Origin: an uncultured Collinsella sp.
Lineage (GTDB): Bacteria; Actinomycetota; Coriobacteriia; Coriobacteriales; Coriobacteriaceae
Length of the DNA: 64,000 nt
Direction of reading: 5' to 3'
NCBI GenBank assembly: GCA_937943045.1
Contig: CALEBN010000066.1
Coordinates: 35,606 to 99,605, forward strand
The first letter of the stretch is position 1. Each line of letters starts with the position of its first letter. The translations under genes were made by a program, and so were the position numbers. The notes beneath the pieces were generated by a model, which was not told where the DNA came from, did no database searches, and saw nothing but the letters and a program-made list of their open reading frames with translations. Shown in pieces: positions 7,576-14,688 of this stretch.

Positions 7576-7990
7576 ATAAACCTCCTATCAATCCAACTGA
7601 ACTACCTTCCTGCACGAATTTAATTTGTCACTATAAATTTTTATTAACTTATAGATGCTCGATTTCATCTCGCATAATTTGTCACCAATCAACTACCATA
7701 TATAATTAAATTATTTAGGGACTTGAAAGGTGACAAATATAAACATTTGCTACGTCTCGAAGAGATGTAGCAAACTATAAGTAATGCGAGATTGATATTG
7801 TTAAACATGCAGGTAGATACGTTAGTAAGTAGCGGATATAAACTTACCTCCCTTAATTAAAATTACCAACTCCGCTATTTAGGTACAGTGAAAGTATCCC
7901 CTAGCATGTAACGGCTATACGCCAAACCATCAATATCAATTCCCTATTTCGCGATATAGTTTTGAGCTATCGAGTTTATATGTTTGATTT
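7576..7990. promoter_or_regulatory. AT-rich intergenic region with repeated TTTGTCAC sites and a hairpin
   Basis: AATTTGTCAC occurs at 7622 and 7676, and its inverse GGTGACAAAT at 7729-7738, with about 54 bp between successive sites. ATTTGTCACC (7677-7686) and GGTGACAAAT form a perfect 10-bp inverted repeat. TTTGCTACGTCTC and GAGATGTAGCAAA (7746-7774) make a 13-bp hairpin with a 3-base loop. These lie upstream of the unknown gene ending at 7575 and downstream of the resolvase gene. No coding sequence is credible in this stretch. Confidence 0.45.
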
Positions 7991-8566
7991 TTATTTACCA
8001 CGACATACATTTTTGTTGCCAGCTTCTCTATATAGAGTGCTCCTGCTGATACCAGTCTTTTCACATATCTCTTTAACCGACTTCGTTCTGTCGTTTCCAA
8101 ATAGATAGAGAGCCATGTTGAGAGCGTCTTCATCAACATTAGGTCTGCCGAACTTCACACCTTGCTTCATAGCGGCCTCCCTGCCCTCGGCAGCATTCTC
8201 AAGGATGATCTGCCTCTGGAACTCAGCAATCGCTGACAGCATATGAAATATCAACTTGCCTGCTGGAGTGGTTGTATCGATAGCCTCTTTCTTGCTATGA
8301 ACCTCGACATGCATCTGTTCGAAGGTCTCCATAAGGTCAATTAGGTCTTTAGTACTCCTGCCAAGTCGAGACAACTCAGTGATATAGACTTCATCGCCCT
8401 CGCGCAGACGAGAGAGCATATCTTTCAGAGCAGGACGATTGGCGTTCTTGCCCGAAGCCTTATCGATAAATATCTGGTTATCCTTTAAGCCAAGCTCATG
8501 CGCATATTCAAGCTGCCTTGCCTCGTTCTGTTCCTTTGTTGAGCAGCGAGCGTAGAGAAACTTCAT
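7991..8566 (-). CDS. Serine site-specific recombinase (resolvase/invertase family)
   Basis: 191 residues. YARCSTKEQNEARQL places the nucleophile Ser at position 9; the NRPALKDMLSRLREGDEVYITELSRLGRSTKDL stretch holds the conserved Arg residues; AEFQRQIILENAAEGREAA is the linker/E-helix and GRPNVDEDALNMALYLF with SVKEICEKTGISRSTLYR is the C-terminal helix-turn-helix. Length fits small resolvases such as those of Tn3-like elements and plasmids. It probably resolves multimers of the element or inverts a segment. Inverted TGTCTCAA motifs immediately upstream are candidate binding sites. Confidence 0.9.
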   Translation of the reverse strand: MKFLYARCSTKEQNEARQLEYAHELGLKDNQIFIDKASGKNANRPALKDMLSRLREGDEVYITELSRLGRSTKDLIDLMETFEQMHVEVHSKKEAIDTTTPAGKLIFHMLSAIAEFQRQIILENAAEGREAAMKQGVKFGRPNVDEDALNMALYLFGNDRTKSVKEICEKTGISRSTLYREAGNKNVCRGK

Positions 8567-8583
8567 CGCGTGCCTCCAATTCC

Positions 8584-8702
8584 TATATGTCTCAAAAGTC
8601 CTATTAGTATTTTATATTGAGACATATACTTTTGGAATATCTTTTAGGACACTATTTGATTCAAAAGACTCACTTGGGGAGTGGTATTTCTCATGTCTCA
8701 AA
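8584..8702. promoter_or_regulatory. Candidate res-type recombination sites upstream of the resolvase
   Basis: TATATGTCTCAA (8584-8595) and its exact complement TTGAGACATATA (8617-8628) form a 12-bp inverted repeat. A third copy, TGTCTCAA, lies at 8694-8701, and AGTCCTA/TAGGACA are also paired. Serine resolvases bind inverted half-sites next to their own gene, so this is the natural place for res; the assignment is inference. Confidence 0.5.
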
Positions 8703-9082
8703 TGTTATGAATTTTGGGATACACCGTAACGCAGCTCAACTCTCTTACGCACTCCCAGCTTGCAAAAGATGCGTTACCTCATAAGCCCCTACCCCAGTCT
8801 GTTTTGTCGCATACGGGGTGTTTTACACTTTGGCCTCAACTTCTACTTGGCAGACCCCATCTATGTAGTTGATATCAACATGACAGGAAGAATAAATTCC
8901 TCCGACCGTCTACCTTCACTGTAAATAGCGTATTACCAAGGCATAATCGCCAATGCTATCGAGAAGACCGCTAGCTGCCTAAAACGCCTTGAATCTTCGC
9001 GCCCTGAGAAATGCCAGCAGGAAGCGGCACCGTTCGCCCTTTTAGTCAAAATGAAAGCCCGTGTCCTTGATACAATCTCATC
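8703..9082. other. Gene-poor stretch before leader RNA 2
   Basis: 380 bp without a convincing coding sequence, promoter consensus or repeat. Some fragments read open for 30-50 codons but lack ribosome sites. It may hold decayed cargo sequence and the promoter for leader RNA 2. Confidence 0.5.
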
Positions 9083-9311
9083 TACCACACCGCAACATCC
9101 ATATATTTGGATGGAGCTTCACAATGGCATAGCTGCCGCTTTGTGTATGCAAACAGGCGAATTGGAGGGCACCCGCCTTTCAAGGTCTGTTCGCATATGC
9201 ATGTGAAGCCTTGCGGTGTGGTAACTGTGGTAGGTGTCCTCCACATCGCTTCATTTAGTTGATGTGCTTCTCCCCTTCCACTTTGTCGGAATTTCTTTGG
9301 AAGGAGAGGTC
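9083..9311 (+). ncRNA. Structured leader RNA 2 (candidate cis-regulatory RNA)
   Basis: P1 is TACCACACCGCAA (9083-9095) with its exact complement at 9211-9223. P2 is CATCCA/TGGATG (9096-9113) stacked directly on P1. P3 is GCTTCACA (9116-9123) with TGTGAAGC (9202-9209), extended by GCATA/TATGC. P4 is AGGCG/CGCCT (9155-9178). As in leader 1, P1 is followed at once by ACTGTGG, then TCCTCC, a hairpin (CACATC 9242-9247 / GATGTG 9261-9266), and CCTTCC (9274-9279) pairing with GGAAGG (9299-9304) of the ribosome site. P1 differs wholly in sequence from leader 1 yet pairs perfectly, which is covariation-like support. Downstream gene: zinc-ribbon membrane protein. Confidence 0.65.
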
Positions 9312-10448
9312 ATGCCCCTTATCAACTGCCCAGAATGCGGGAAGCAAGTTTCAGACAAAGCTCCGACCTGCCCAAATTGTGGCTTTCCGCTGAACAGCAT
9401 CTCCAGCAACGAAGCAACCAGCAGTACAGAAGATACTCAAAGCGACCAGCCAGAATCTGTGACCGAGAAGCAAAAAGATGGTTCCTCGAATGAAGCGCAG
9501 GACAATAATAAGCTCCCCGATACGCAAACGAAAAAGCCAGCGCAAGAGGGGCAAAAGAAAAAGAAGCAAGTCGTTTCAGGCAAAATGAAATTGACAGCAG
9601 CAGTACTCGGCATAGTCGCAGTCGCAGAAATTGCCGTTGGGGCTATGCTTGCATCGAACATCATCTGCATACACGAGTGGAGCGGAAACAACTGTTGCCA
9701 AGTCAATCACTGCTATAAATGCGGAAAAGTCGATCCGAATGGAAAGATTGACCCCGATGCACACAGCTGGAACTCTGCAACGTGCACCGAACCGAAAACT
9801 TGTGTCAACTGTAGGAAAACCGTCGGAGAGAAAAACCCAGACAATCATTGCTTCGAGGACAGAAGCGATGGCTCAAAAGTCTGTACGCGCTGTGGAAAGA
9901 TAATTCCAGCCCCGAATAGCACCGACGAAGCGGGAGACGATAGCCCTTCAACCACAACTAGTCAGTCATCTGAAGACAACAACCAAACCGCGACAGAGGA
10001 GACCGCCCCTTCCGCATTTTCCTTTTCCCCTAGCTCCTTCAATAGAAAGCTCAAAAGCAATCTAGACGCAGACGTTATCGACAAGAGCACCGATGAGCTT
10101 ATTTCCTATGTGTTTGTTGATGACATAAAGAACCCCGATATGTACGCAATGCTCTCTTTTACGACAATGGACGGGCAGAGCAATCTGACAAAGAGCAGCA
10201 GGTATGACAGCTCCTGCAACCCGTCCCCCCTCCTCATGATTGACACCACGAAATGCGACTCAGCGATTGTTGCACGTGGATTCATAATGGCCTGCGATTC
10301 CTCACTCTCAAAAACCGATGCTCAGGAAGTCGTTACAAATCTTGCAAACAGCGTCGAAGGCAATAGTGGGTCTACAAGCAAGAACGGGATTAACTATATT
10401 TTGGCAGGCGATGGCGAGAAAGTCATGCTTAGGGCAACAGTCGCATAG
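9312..10448 (+). CDS. Zinc-ribbon membrane protein with Cys-rich extracytoplasmic region
   Basis: 378 residues. Residues 1-30 are a classic zinc ribbon (INCPECGKQVSDKAPTCPNCGF). A polar, Ser/Asn/Lys-rich linker leads to one membrane helix (MKLTAAVLGIVAVAEIAVGAML), followed by a Cys/His-rich segment with several CxxC pairs (HCYKCGKVDPNG, CTEPKTCVNCRKT, VCTRCGKII). It then has a second low-complexity linker and a C-terminal domain of about 140 residues that I do not recognise. ATG 9312 is set by GGAAGGAGAGG and by the leader fold that buries it. A terminator follows at 10477. Role unknown; similar zinc-ribbon membrane proteins are common in Gram-positive gut bacteria. Confidence 0.75.
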   Translation: MPLINCPECGKQVSDKAPTCPNCGFPLNSISSNEATSSTEDTQSDQPESVTEKQKDGSSNEAQDNNKLPDTQTKKPAQEGQKKKKQVVSGKMKLTAAVLGIVAVAEIAVGAMLASNIICIHEWSGNNCCQVNHCYKCGKVDPNGKIDPDAHSWNSATCTEPKTCVNCRKTVGEKNPDNHCFEDRSDGSKVCTRCGKIIPAPNSTDEAGDDSPSTTTSQSSEDNNQTATEETAPSAFSFSPSSFNRKLKSNLDADVIDKSTDELISYVFVDDIKNPDMYAMLSFTTMDGQSNLTKSSRYDSSCNPSPLLMIDTTKCDSAIVARGFIMACDSSLSKTDAQEVVTNLANSVEGNSGSTSKNGINYILAGDGEKVMLRATVA

Positions 10449-10476
10449 GCTCCTCAATCCACACAATGCAATGTCT

Positions 10477-10513
10477 GGCACCGTAGCGTACTTCGCTACG
10501 GTGCCCTTTCTTT
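10477..10513 (+). terminator. Intrinsic terminator after the zinc-ribbon gene
   Basis: GGCACCGTAGC and GCTACGGTGCC form a perfect 11-bp stem with a short loop, followed by CTTTCTTTC. Confidence 0.85.
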
Positions 10514-10749
10514 CAAACTGCGATTTCAATTGATGTACGCTCAGCCTATAGCAAAATTGCACGCTGGGAGCGAAATTAAGGCTTGGAATTGCACTGATGG
10601 GCATTTACTCCAATCCCATCCCCAACGGGGCAAATAGGCCTCATTTCCTTTGATTTAACCCAATAAACGAACCCTTTTACCATGGCATAGACAACCCCAT
10701 AGCTACAATCATGTTGTCGTGCTTGAGTCTCTGAAAGGAGATCCAAGCT
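10514..10749. promoter_or_regulatory. Upstream region of the integrase gene
   Basis: 236 bp without a gene. CATAGCT (10698-10704) is complementary to AGCTATG (10746-10752), which contains the integrase start codon, so the start may be folded into a weak hairpin. A ribosome site AAAGGAG lies 9-15 bases before the ATG. Confidence 0.35.
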
Positions 10750-11946
10750 ATGTCGAATAGGAAAGATAACAAGGGTCGAGTTCTCCATCGCGGAGAAGGC
10801 CAGCGCCCAGACGGTCGCTACTCATTCAAATACACCAATTGGATGGGAAAGACCTGCTTTGTCTATTCGTGGACTTTGACAATTCACGACCAAACGCCGC
10901 ACGGCAAAAAGAGAGACCTCTGCTTAAGACAAAAAGAGCAGCAGGTTCAAAAAGACCTCTTCGACCACATTGCACCTGAGAACATGAACGTCATGACTCT
11001 GGTTGAGAACTACCTTGCGACCAAGGTTGCGGTACGAAAGACAACCGTTAGCGCCTATAAAACCGTCACCAATTACCTGAAAACAGACAGCTTCAGCAAA
11101 GCCAAAATATCAAACATTACGGTGTTGGACGCAAAGAAATGGCTTATCCACCTTCAGCAAGATGTTGGAAAGGGCTATAGCAGCGTCTGTAGCATCCGAG
11201 GCATACTCAGGCCAGCCTTTCAACTTGCTGAGGAATGTGGCCTCATCAGAAGAAACCCCTTTAACTTCGAGCTTATCAATGTGCTTGTCAACGATACGGT
11301 ATCCAGAGAATCGTTAAGCGTTAGACAGGAACGGCTATTCCTTGAATTTATGCGCTCGGATCATCACTTCTCGCGCTACTTTGAGACTTACTTCATCTTG
11401 TTGAACACTGGACTCAGAATTTCTGAATACTGCGGCCTGACCCTTGATGACATTGACTTCGAAAATCACTGCATACGCGTTCAAAAGCAACTCCATCGTG
11501 CGAGAGATATGCAGTATTACGTTGAAGAACCAAAGACGAAATCTGGTATGAGGTATATCCCCATGACCGCTTCTGTCGAAAAGGCCTTCCACAGTCTCAT
11601 CGGACAGAGGGCGCAACCAAAAGAAGAGCCTGTTATTGATGGGGTAAGGGGCTTCATCTGCCTAGACAAGAATGAGATGCCATGCGTTGCTCTGCATTGG
11701 GAACATAGGCTCAAACGCGCCATCATTAAGCACAACCGCATCTATAAGGAAGAGCTGCCTCATATAACTCCGCACCAGCTCAGGCACACTTTCTGCAGCC
11801 GAATGGCACGCGCTGGCATGAGTCCGGCAAAGCTCAGATACATTATGGGGCACTCAGATATCAACACCACCTACAACGTTTACACCCATCTTGGGCTTGA
11901 AGATATTCAAGACGAGATGCTTGCTATTGAACAAAACCGCAGGTAG
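10750..11946 (+). CDS. Tyrosine integrase, Tn916 family
   Basis: 398 residues. The N-terminus (GRVLHRGEGQRPDGRYSFKYTNWMGKTCFVYSWTL, then LCLRQKEQQVQKDL) matches the arm-binding domain of Tn916-type integrases. A core-binding domain follows (MTLVENYLATKVAVRKTTVSAYKTV). The catalytic domain shows Arg in NTGLRISEYCGLTL, the PHQLRHTFCSRMARAG box with His and Arg, the GHSDINTTYNVYTH box, and the Tyr nucleophile in it. It should catalyse integration and excision at the phosphatase 5' end, whose repeat copies flank the island. It is transcribed toward the right attachment repeat, 238 bp away. The stop codon lies within CAAAACCGCAGGTAGACA, which recurs in intergenic foldback elements at 14238 and 23703. 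Confidence 0.93.
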   Translation: MSNRKDNKGRVLHRGEGQRPDGRYSFKYTNWMGKTCFVYSWTLTIHDQTPHGKKRDLCLRQKEQQVQKDLFDHIAPENMNVMTLVENYLATKVAVRKTTVSAYKTVTNYLKTDSFSKAKISNITVLDAKKWLIHLQQDVGKGYSSVCSIRGILRPAFQLAEECGLIRRNPFNFELINVLVNDTVSRESLSVRQERLFLEFMRSDHHFSRYFETYFILLNTGLRISEYCGLTLDDIDFENHCIRVQKQLHRARDMQYYVEEPKTKSGMRYIPMTASVEKAFHSLIGQRAQPKEEPVIDGVRGFICLDKNEMPCVALHWEHRLKRAIIKHNRIYKEELPHITPHQLRHTFCSRMARAGMSPAKLRYIMGHSDINTTYNVYTHLGLEDIQDEMLAIEQNRR

Positions 11947-11952
11947 ACATTG

Positions 11953-11992
11953 GTAGTAAAAATTTGAGCCGTACTACGTTTTTACTACTTTT
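11953..11992 (+). terminator. Intrinsic terminator of the integrase gene
   Basis: GTAGTAAAAA (11953-11962) and TTTTTACTAC (11979-11988) are exact complements, followed by TTTTG. The loop contains TACTACG, a motif seen again in the arms of the intergenic foldback elements. Confidence 0.65.
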
Positions 11993-12184
11993 GCTTCTAC
12001 TTTTGACTGATTTCTGGCCTTAATAAAGTGGATTCTCCACCCTATATTGGAAACTGATTTTTAGAGCCATTCAGCTCGTTGAATGCAGTAGAAGTGTTGG
12101 GGATAAAGGTCTTATCTTGTTATTATCGCAGGTAGAAATAACTATTTGACCCTGTCCCTTTGCCACATCACATCGGGGCGCGGC
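11993..12184. other. Right element end, non-coding
   Basis: No gene. It contains a second CGCAGGTAGA motif (12128) and, at 12152-12170, half of the TGTGACAAAGGG palindrome (CCCTTTGCCACATC), suggesting recombination broke a copy of that repeat here. Confidence 0.5.
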
Positions 12185-12277
12185 TGCGATACTCGAGCTT
12201 GATGATGGCGATCGAAAGGAAACCGCATATGCAATGCGTACTGTTTATCTGCCATGGGAACATCTGCCGCTCGACGA
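12185..12277 (+). repeat. Right attachment repeat (attR-like)
   Basis: 93 bp matching 2893-2985 at about 93% without gaps. It contains the ribosome site, ATG and first 16 codons of the intact phosphatase, so expression of that gene depends on element-adjacent DNA. Confidence 0.8.
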
Positions 12278-12675
12278 TGGCCGAGTCGGTGTTTACCGAG
12301 CTGGTGCACCGCGCCGGACGCGCGGGCGAGTTTGTCATTGATTCCGCTGCGACCTCGACCGAGGAGATCGGCAACCCGCCACACCACGGTACCGTTGCCA
12401 AGCTACGCGAGGTCGGGATTCCCGTCGTCGCACATCGCGCGCGTCAGGTGCGTCGTGCAGAGTATGGCAACTGGGATCACATTGTCTATATGGACGATGA
12501 AAACGCCCGCGGCCTGCACCGTATCTTTGGCAAGGACCCCGATGGCAAGATCTCGCGCCTGCTCGATTGGACCGATCGCCCCGGCGACGTGGCCGACCCC
12601 TGGTACACCGGCAATTTCGATGCCACCTACCGCGATGTGCTCGCCGGTTGCACCGCTATGCTCGAGCAGCTGTAG
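12229..12675 (+). CDS. Low-molecular-weight protein tyrosine phosphatase
   Basis: 148 residues. The P-loop VLFICHGNICRST at residues 4-16 gives the CX5R(S/T) catalytic motif (Cys8, Arg14), and DPWYTGNFDATY near the C-terminus supplies the general-acid Asp. Such enzymes dephosphorylate tyrosine, often on BY-kinases controlling polysaccharide export, or arginine (YwlE type); this sequence alone does not decide which. ATG 12229 follows AAAGGA. The 5' end is one half of the attachment repeat of the upstream island, so integration replaced the first codons without breaking the gene. Confidence 0.9.
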   Translation: MQCVLFICHGNICRSTMAESVFTELVHRAGRAGEFVIDSAATSTEEIGNPPHHGTVAKLREVGIPVVAHRARQVRRAEYGNWDHIVYMDDENARGLHRIFGKDPDGKISRLLDWTDRPGDVADPWYTGNFDATYRDVLAGCTAMLEQL

Positions 12676-12721
12676 GCGCTCGGGCGGCGCGGATATACGG
12701 GCCACGCCATCGGTATAAAAC

Positions 12722-12843
12722 GAGCGTGGATTTTCTCCCGCATACAAATTGAGCGTGGATAATCTCCCACTTTGAGCGTTCAAGGGCGCCCTAAACGGGA
12801 GAAAATCCACGCTCATTATCTCGGTGGAAGATTATCCACGCTC
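12722..12843. repeat. Interleaved palindromic repeat cluster
   Basis: Two left arms, GAGCGTGGATTTTCTCCCG (12722-12740) and GAGCGTGGATAATCTCCCAC (12751-12770), are followed by their inverted partners at 12796-12814 and 12823-12843. The order L1-L2-R1-R2 cannot fold into two nested hairpins at once. The joining sequence TCCCACTTTGAGCG is identical to one in the 62-bp array near 43790. It lies between convergent genes and may terminate both. Confidence 0.75.
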
Positions 12844-12845
12844 GG

Positions 12846-13175
12846 TTACTCGTCGACGATCTCGGCAAGCCAGACGTTCAACGTATCGACCTCGGGGCAG
12901 CAGAACTTTGCCGTACCGGGCTCGTTGCCAGGCACGGTTCCGCCGTAGCGCAGGATATCGATATAGGGAAAGCCCACGTGGCAGGCCATGGCGCACATCT
13001 TGCCGCGGTCTCGGTCGAAGTCAAAGACGTCGCCCGGCTTATGACCATGGTGGCAGCGACACACACCCAGCTGATCCACGCAGCTCACGCGGATACGCGG
13101 ACGCTTGCCCCGCGACGCGCCGAGCGGCTTGTCCCCGCCCGCGGGCTTGGCACCGCCCTCGCCAGCGTTACTCAT
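12846..13175 (-). CDS. Small Cys-rich protein, TIGR04076-like
   Basis: 109 residues. Around RIRVSCVDQLGVCRCHHGHKPGDVFDF and KMCAMACHVGFPYIDILRYGG it resembles the TIGR04076 family (short cytosolic proteins with a V..C.GH..GD.F core and conserved cysteines; function unknown, metal binding suspected). The N-terminal 25 residues are Gly/Lys-rich and may be disordered. Its ATG overlaps the last codons of the kinase gene (ATGAGTAA), so the two genes are translationally coupled. Confidence 0.7.
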   Translation of the reverse strand: MSNAGEGGAKPAGGDKPLGASRGKRPRIRVSCVDQLGVCRCHHGHKPGDVFDFDRDRGKMCAMACHVGFPYIDILRYGGTVPGNEPGTAKFCCPEVDTLNVWLAEIVDE

Positions 13176-13992
13176 GGTCGATCACATCCAGGCAGGCCTC
13201 GATGGGAAGGCCGGCCGACTTGTCCTCTTGGTCGGCATTGCGCTCGATAAGCTCGGCCACCACACGCATAGCGTCGGTCGTCGCACGTTGCAGGCTCCAG
13301 CCGGCCATAACGCGACCCACGAGCACCGACGAGAACGTATCGCCCGTGCCCGGGAAATACACCGGGATCAGCTCAAAGGGAATCGTAAAGTACTCTCCCG
13401 CCACATGGTCGTAGCCGATAACGGCACTCGCCCCGTCGACCTTTGCGCTCGTGATGACCACCGACTTGGCGCCCAGCGCGAGCATGGCATCCACGAGCGC
13501 ACGAGCCTCGTCGGCCGTAATCTGCTCGGCCATAGGCGTATCGGTGAGCAGACACGCCTCGGTATAGTTGGGCACCGCGTAGTCGGCGCACTCGACCAGG
13601 CTGCGCATAAGGCCGATGGTCGACTCGGGCACGCCAGCGTAGAGCCTGCCGTTGTCGGCCATGATGGGGTCGACGAACACTTTGGTGCCCTTTTGCGCGC
13701 GGCGGTGGCAAAAGTCCGAGATGATGCGCGCCTCTTCTTCGGTCACGATAAAGCCGGTCGAGATGGCGTCGAATTCAAAGCCGAGTTCCTCCCAGATGGC
13801 GAGGCTCTGGCGGACATACTCCGTGGTGTCGTGGATGTAGAACTTGGGGTAGTTGAGCGTATCGGAAACGAGGGCCGTCGGCAGGTTGTGGATGCGATAG
13901 CCCATGTGCGACAGCACCGGCAGCATGGCAGAAAGCGCGACCTTGCCGTAGCCGCACATATCGTTGATCAGCAGCAGCTGAGTGTTCTTCAT
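13168..13992 (-). CDS. pdxY: Pyridoxal/pyridoxamine kinase
   Basis: 274 residues starting MKNTQLLLINDMCGYGKVAL. Ribokinase-fold enzyme phosphorylating pyridoxal or pyridoxamine to the active cofactor form. Visible features: GYGKVALSAMLPVLSHMG at the N-terminus, VFVDPIMADNGRLYAGV in the middle, VPNYTEACLLTD, and the PGTGDTFSSVLVGRVMAG anion-hole/catalytic-Asp motif near the C-terminus. The start is set at 13992, because the longer frame upstream lacks family similarity and a GGGGGAC ribosome-like site precedes the ATG. First gene of a two-gene operon with the small Cys-rich protein. pdxK-type naming would be equally fair. Confidence 0.88.
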   Translation of the reverse strand: MKNTQLLLINDMCGYGKVALSAMLPVLSHMGYRIHNLPTALVSDTLNYPKFYIHDTTEYVRQSLAIWEELGFEFDAISTGFIVTEEEARIISDFCHRRAQKGTKVFVDPIMADNGRLYAGVPESTIGLMRSLVECADYAVPNYTEACLLTDTPMAEQITADEARALVDAMLALGAKSVVITSAKVDGASAVIGYDHVAGEYFTIPFELIPVYFPGTGDTFSSVLVGRVMAGWSLQRATTDAMRVVAELIERNADQEDKSAGLPIEACLDVIDHE

Positions 13993-14173
13993 GAGTGTCC
14001 CCCTTGGGTCGGGTGCGACGCGACGGCGCCACAGTGCGACTAAGTGTAGCGCAGGGGGCGTTGCAAGCGGGCGCAGGCGCCGAGGAGGGCACATTGTTGC
14101 GGAAAGGTTACGGAAATGGGAGGCAAAATCGCGGCGGTAGCGGCACGGTAGCTGCCATCTATTTACTACCATT

Positions 14174-14329
14174 CCAAAACTATGCCGGATTACTACGATA
14201 AACCGCCAGTCTCCAACCACAACGAATTGCACTCCAGCAAAACCGCAGGTAGACAGCTTGTGATTTTCCGAAAAACAATGCCGAGGTCTGAGATTTCGAA
14301 TTCATCGTAGTAATCCGGCATAGTTTTGG
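14174..14329. repeat. Foldback element, family 1 copy A
   Basis: The arms 14174-14199 and 14304-14329 are perfect 26-bp inverted copies (left arm begins CCAAAACTATGCC and ends TACTACGAT). The 104-bp core contains CAAAACCGCAGGTAGACAGC (14238 onward) and GATTTTCCGAAAA, and is clearly related to the core at 23668-23758 although the outer arms differ. It lies upstream of the kinase gene and the MarR operon. Confidence 0.85.
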
Positions 14330-14604
14330 GCAAAGCAACTTTGGAAGGGTGTCACCGCAGCCCAAAATGATCCCTTTTCCTCCGTCCCCAAGGGATCACA
14401 TGCACCGAAGCGGACCGTGACGGAATCACAGATTTGAGGACGGACAGCGAAAGCGTTCCCAAGCGAACAAGGTAGCGTGAAAGAGGAGGGCATAGGCCTT
14501 GTGTCCATGCCCGACGATTGAACGCCAGATTGCCGCTTAGGAGCGTTTGCAGCGTCGAGCCGTTACGCGGTTTGGCAAAACCGCATAACCACTAGTTTGG
14601 TACC
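14330..14604. other. Gene-free stretch upstream of the MarR promoter, with two hairpins
   Basis: TGATCCCTT (14368-14376) / AAGGGATCA (14390-14398) and GTTACGCGGTTT (14562-14573) / AAACCGCATAAC (14578-14589) are inverted repeats. The second lies just before the MarR promoter and could act as a terminator insulating it. I see no coding sequence. Confidence 0.5.
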
Positions 14605-14667
14605 TTGACATTCCTGTATGGCGCTCCTAAATTAGTTAGGCACAAAACAATTCCTCTACCTAACTAA
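14605..14667 (+). promoter_or_regulatory. Promoter and operator of the MarR/ABC operon
   Basis: TTGACA (14605-14610), 17-base spacer, TAAATT (14628-14633) fit a sigma-70-type promoter. TTAGTTAGG (14632-14640) and CCTAACTAA (14659-14667) form a perfect 9-bp inverted repeat starting inside the -10 box. That position is typical of an autorepressing MarR regulator's operator. Confidence 0.7.
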
Positions 14668-14688
14668 AGAAAGGAGCGAAGCTTAGAT

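Larger units (their letters stand above)
2986..12277. mobile_element. Integrated genomic element (tyrosine integrase, serine resolvase, membrane/zinc-ribbon cargo)
   Basis: Bounded by a 93-bp direct repeat of the phosphatase 5' end (2893-2985, 12185-12277). It has visibly lower GC than the flanks, most strongly at 6500-8700. The integrase is the last gene, next to the right repeat, as in many integrative elements. I see no relaxase, type IV secretion, replication initiator or excisionase, so it is better called an integrative or satellite-like island than a conjugative element. A degraded third copy of the junction at 4363-4410 suggests two tandem units, 2986-4390 and 4390-12277. Confidence 0.7.

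Noticed and set aside
10540..10580. Remnant of the MFS gene 3' end (SKIARWERN then stop, resembling TIKLARWERK)
   Set aside because: Only about 8 residues match, and the flanks do not align with the MFS gene or its downstream DNA; chance similarity is as likely.
2986..12277. Conjugative element (ICE)
   Set aside because: No relaxase, coupling protein, VirB4-like ATPase or replication protein can be recognised between the attachment repeats.
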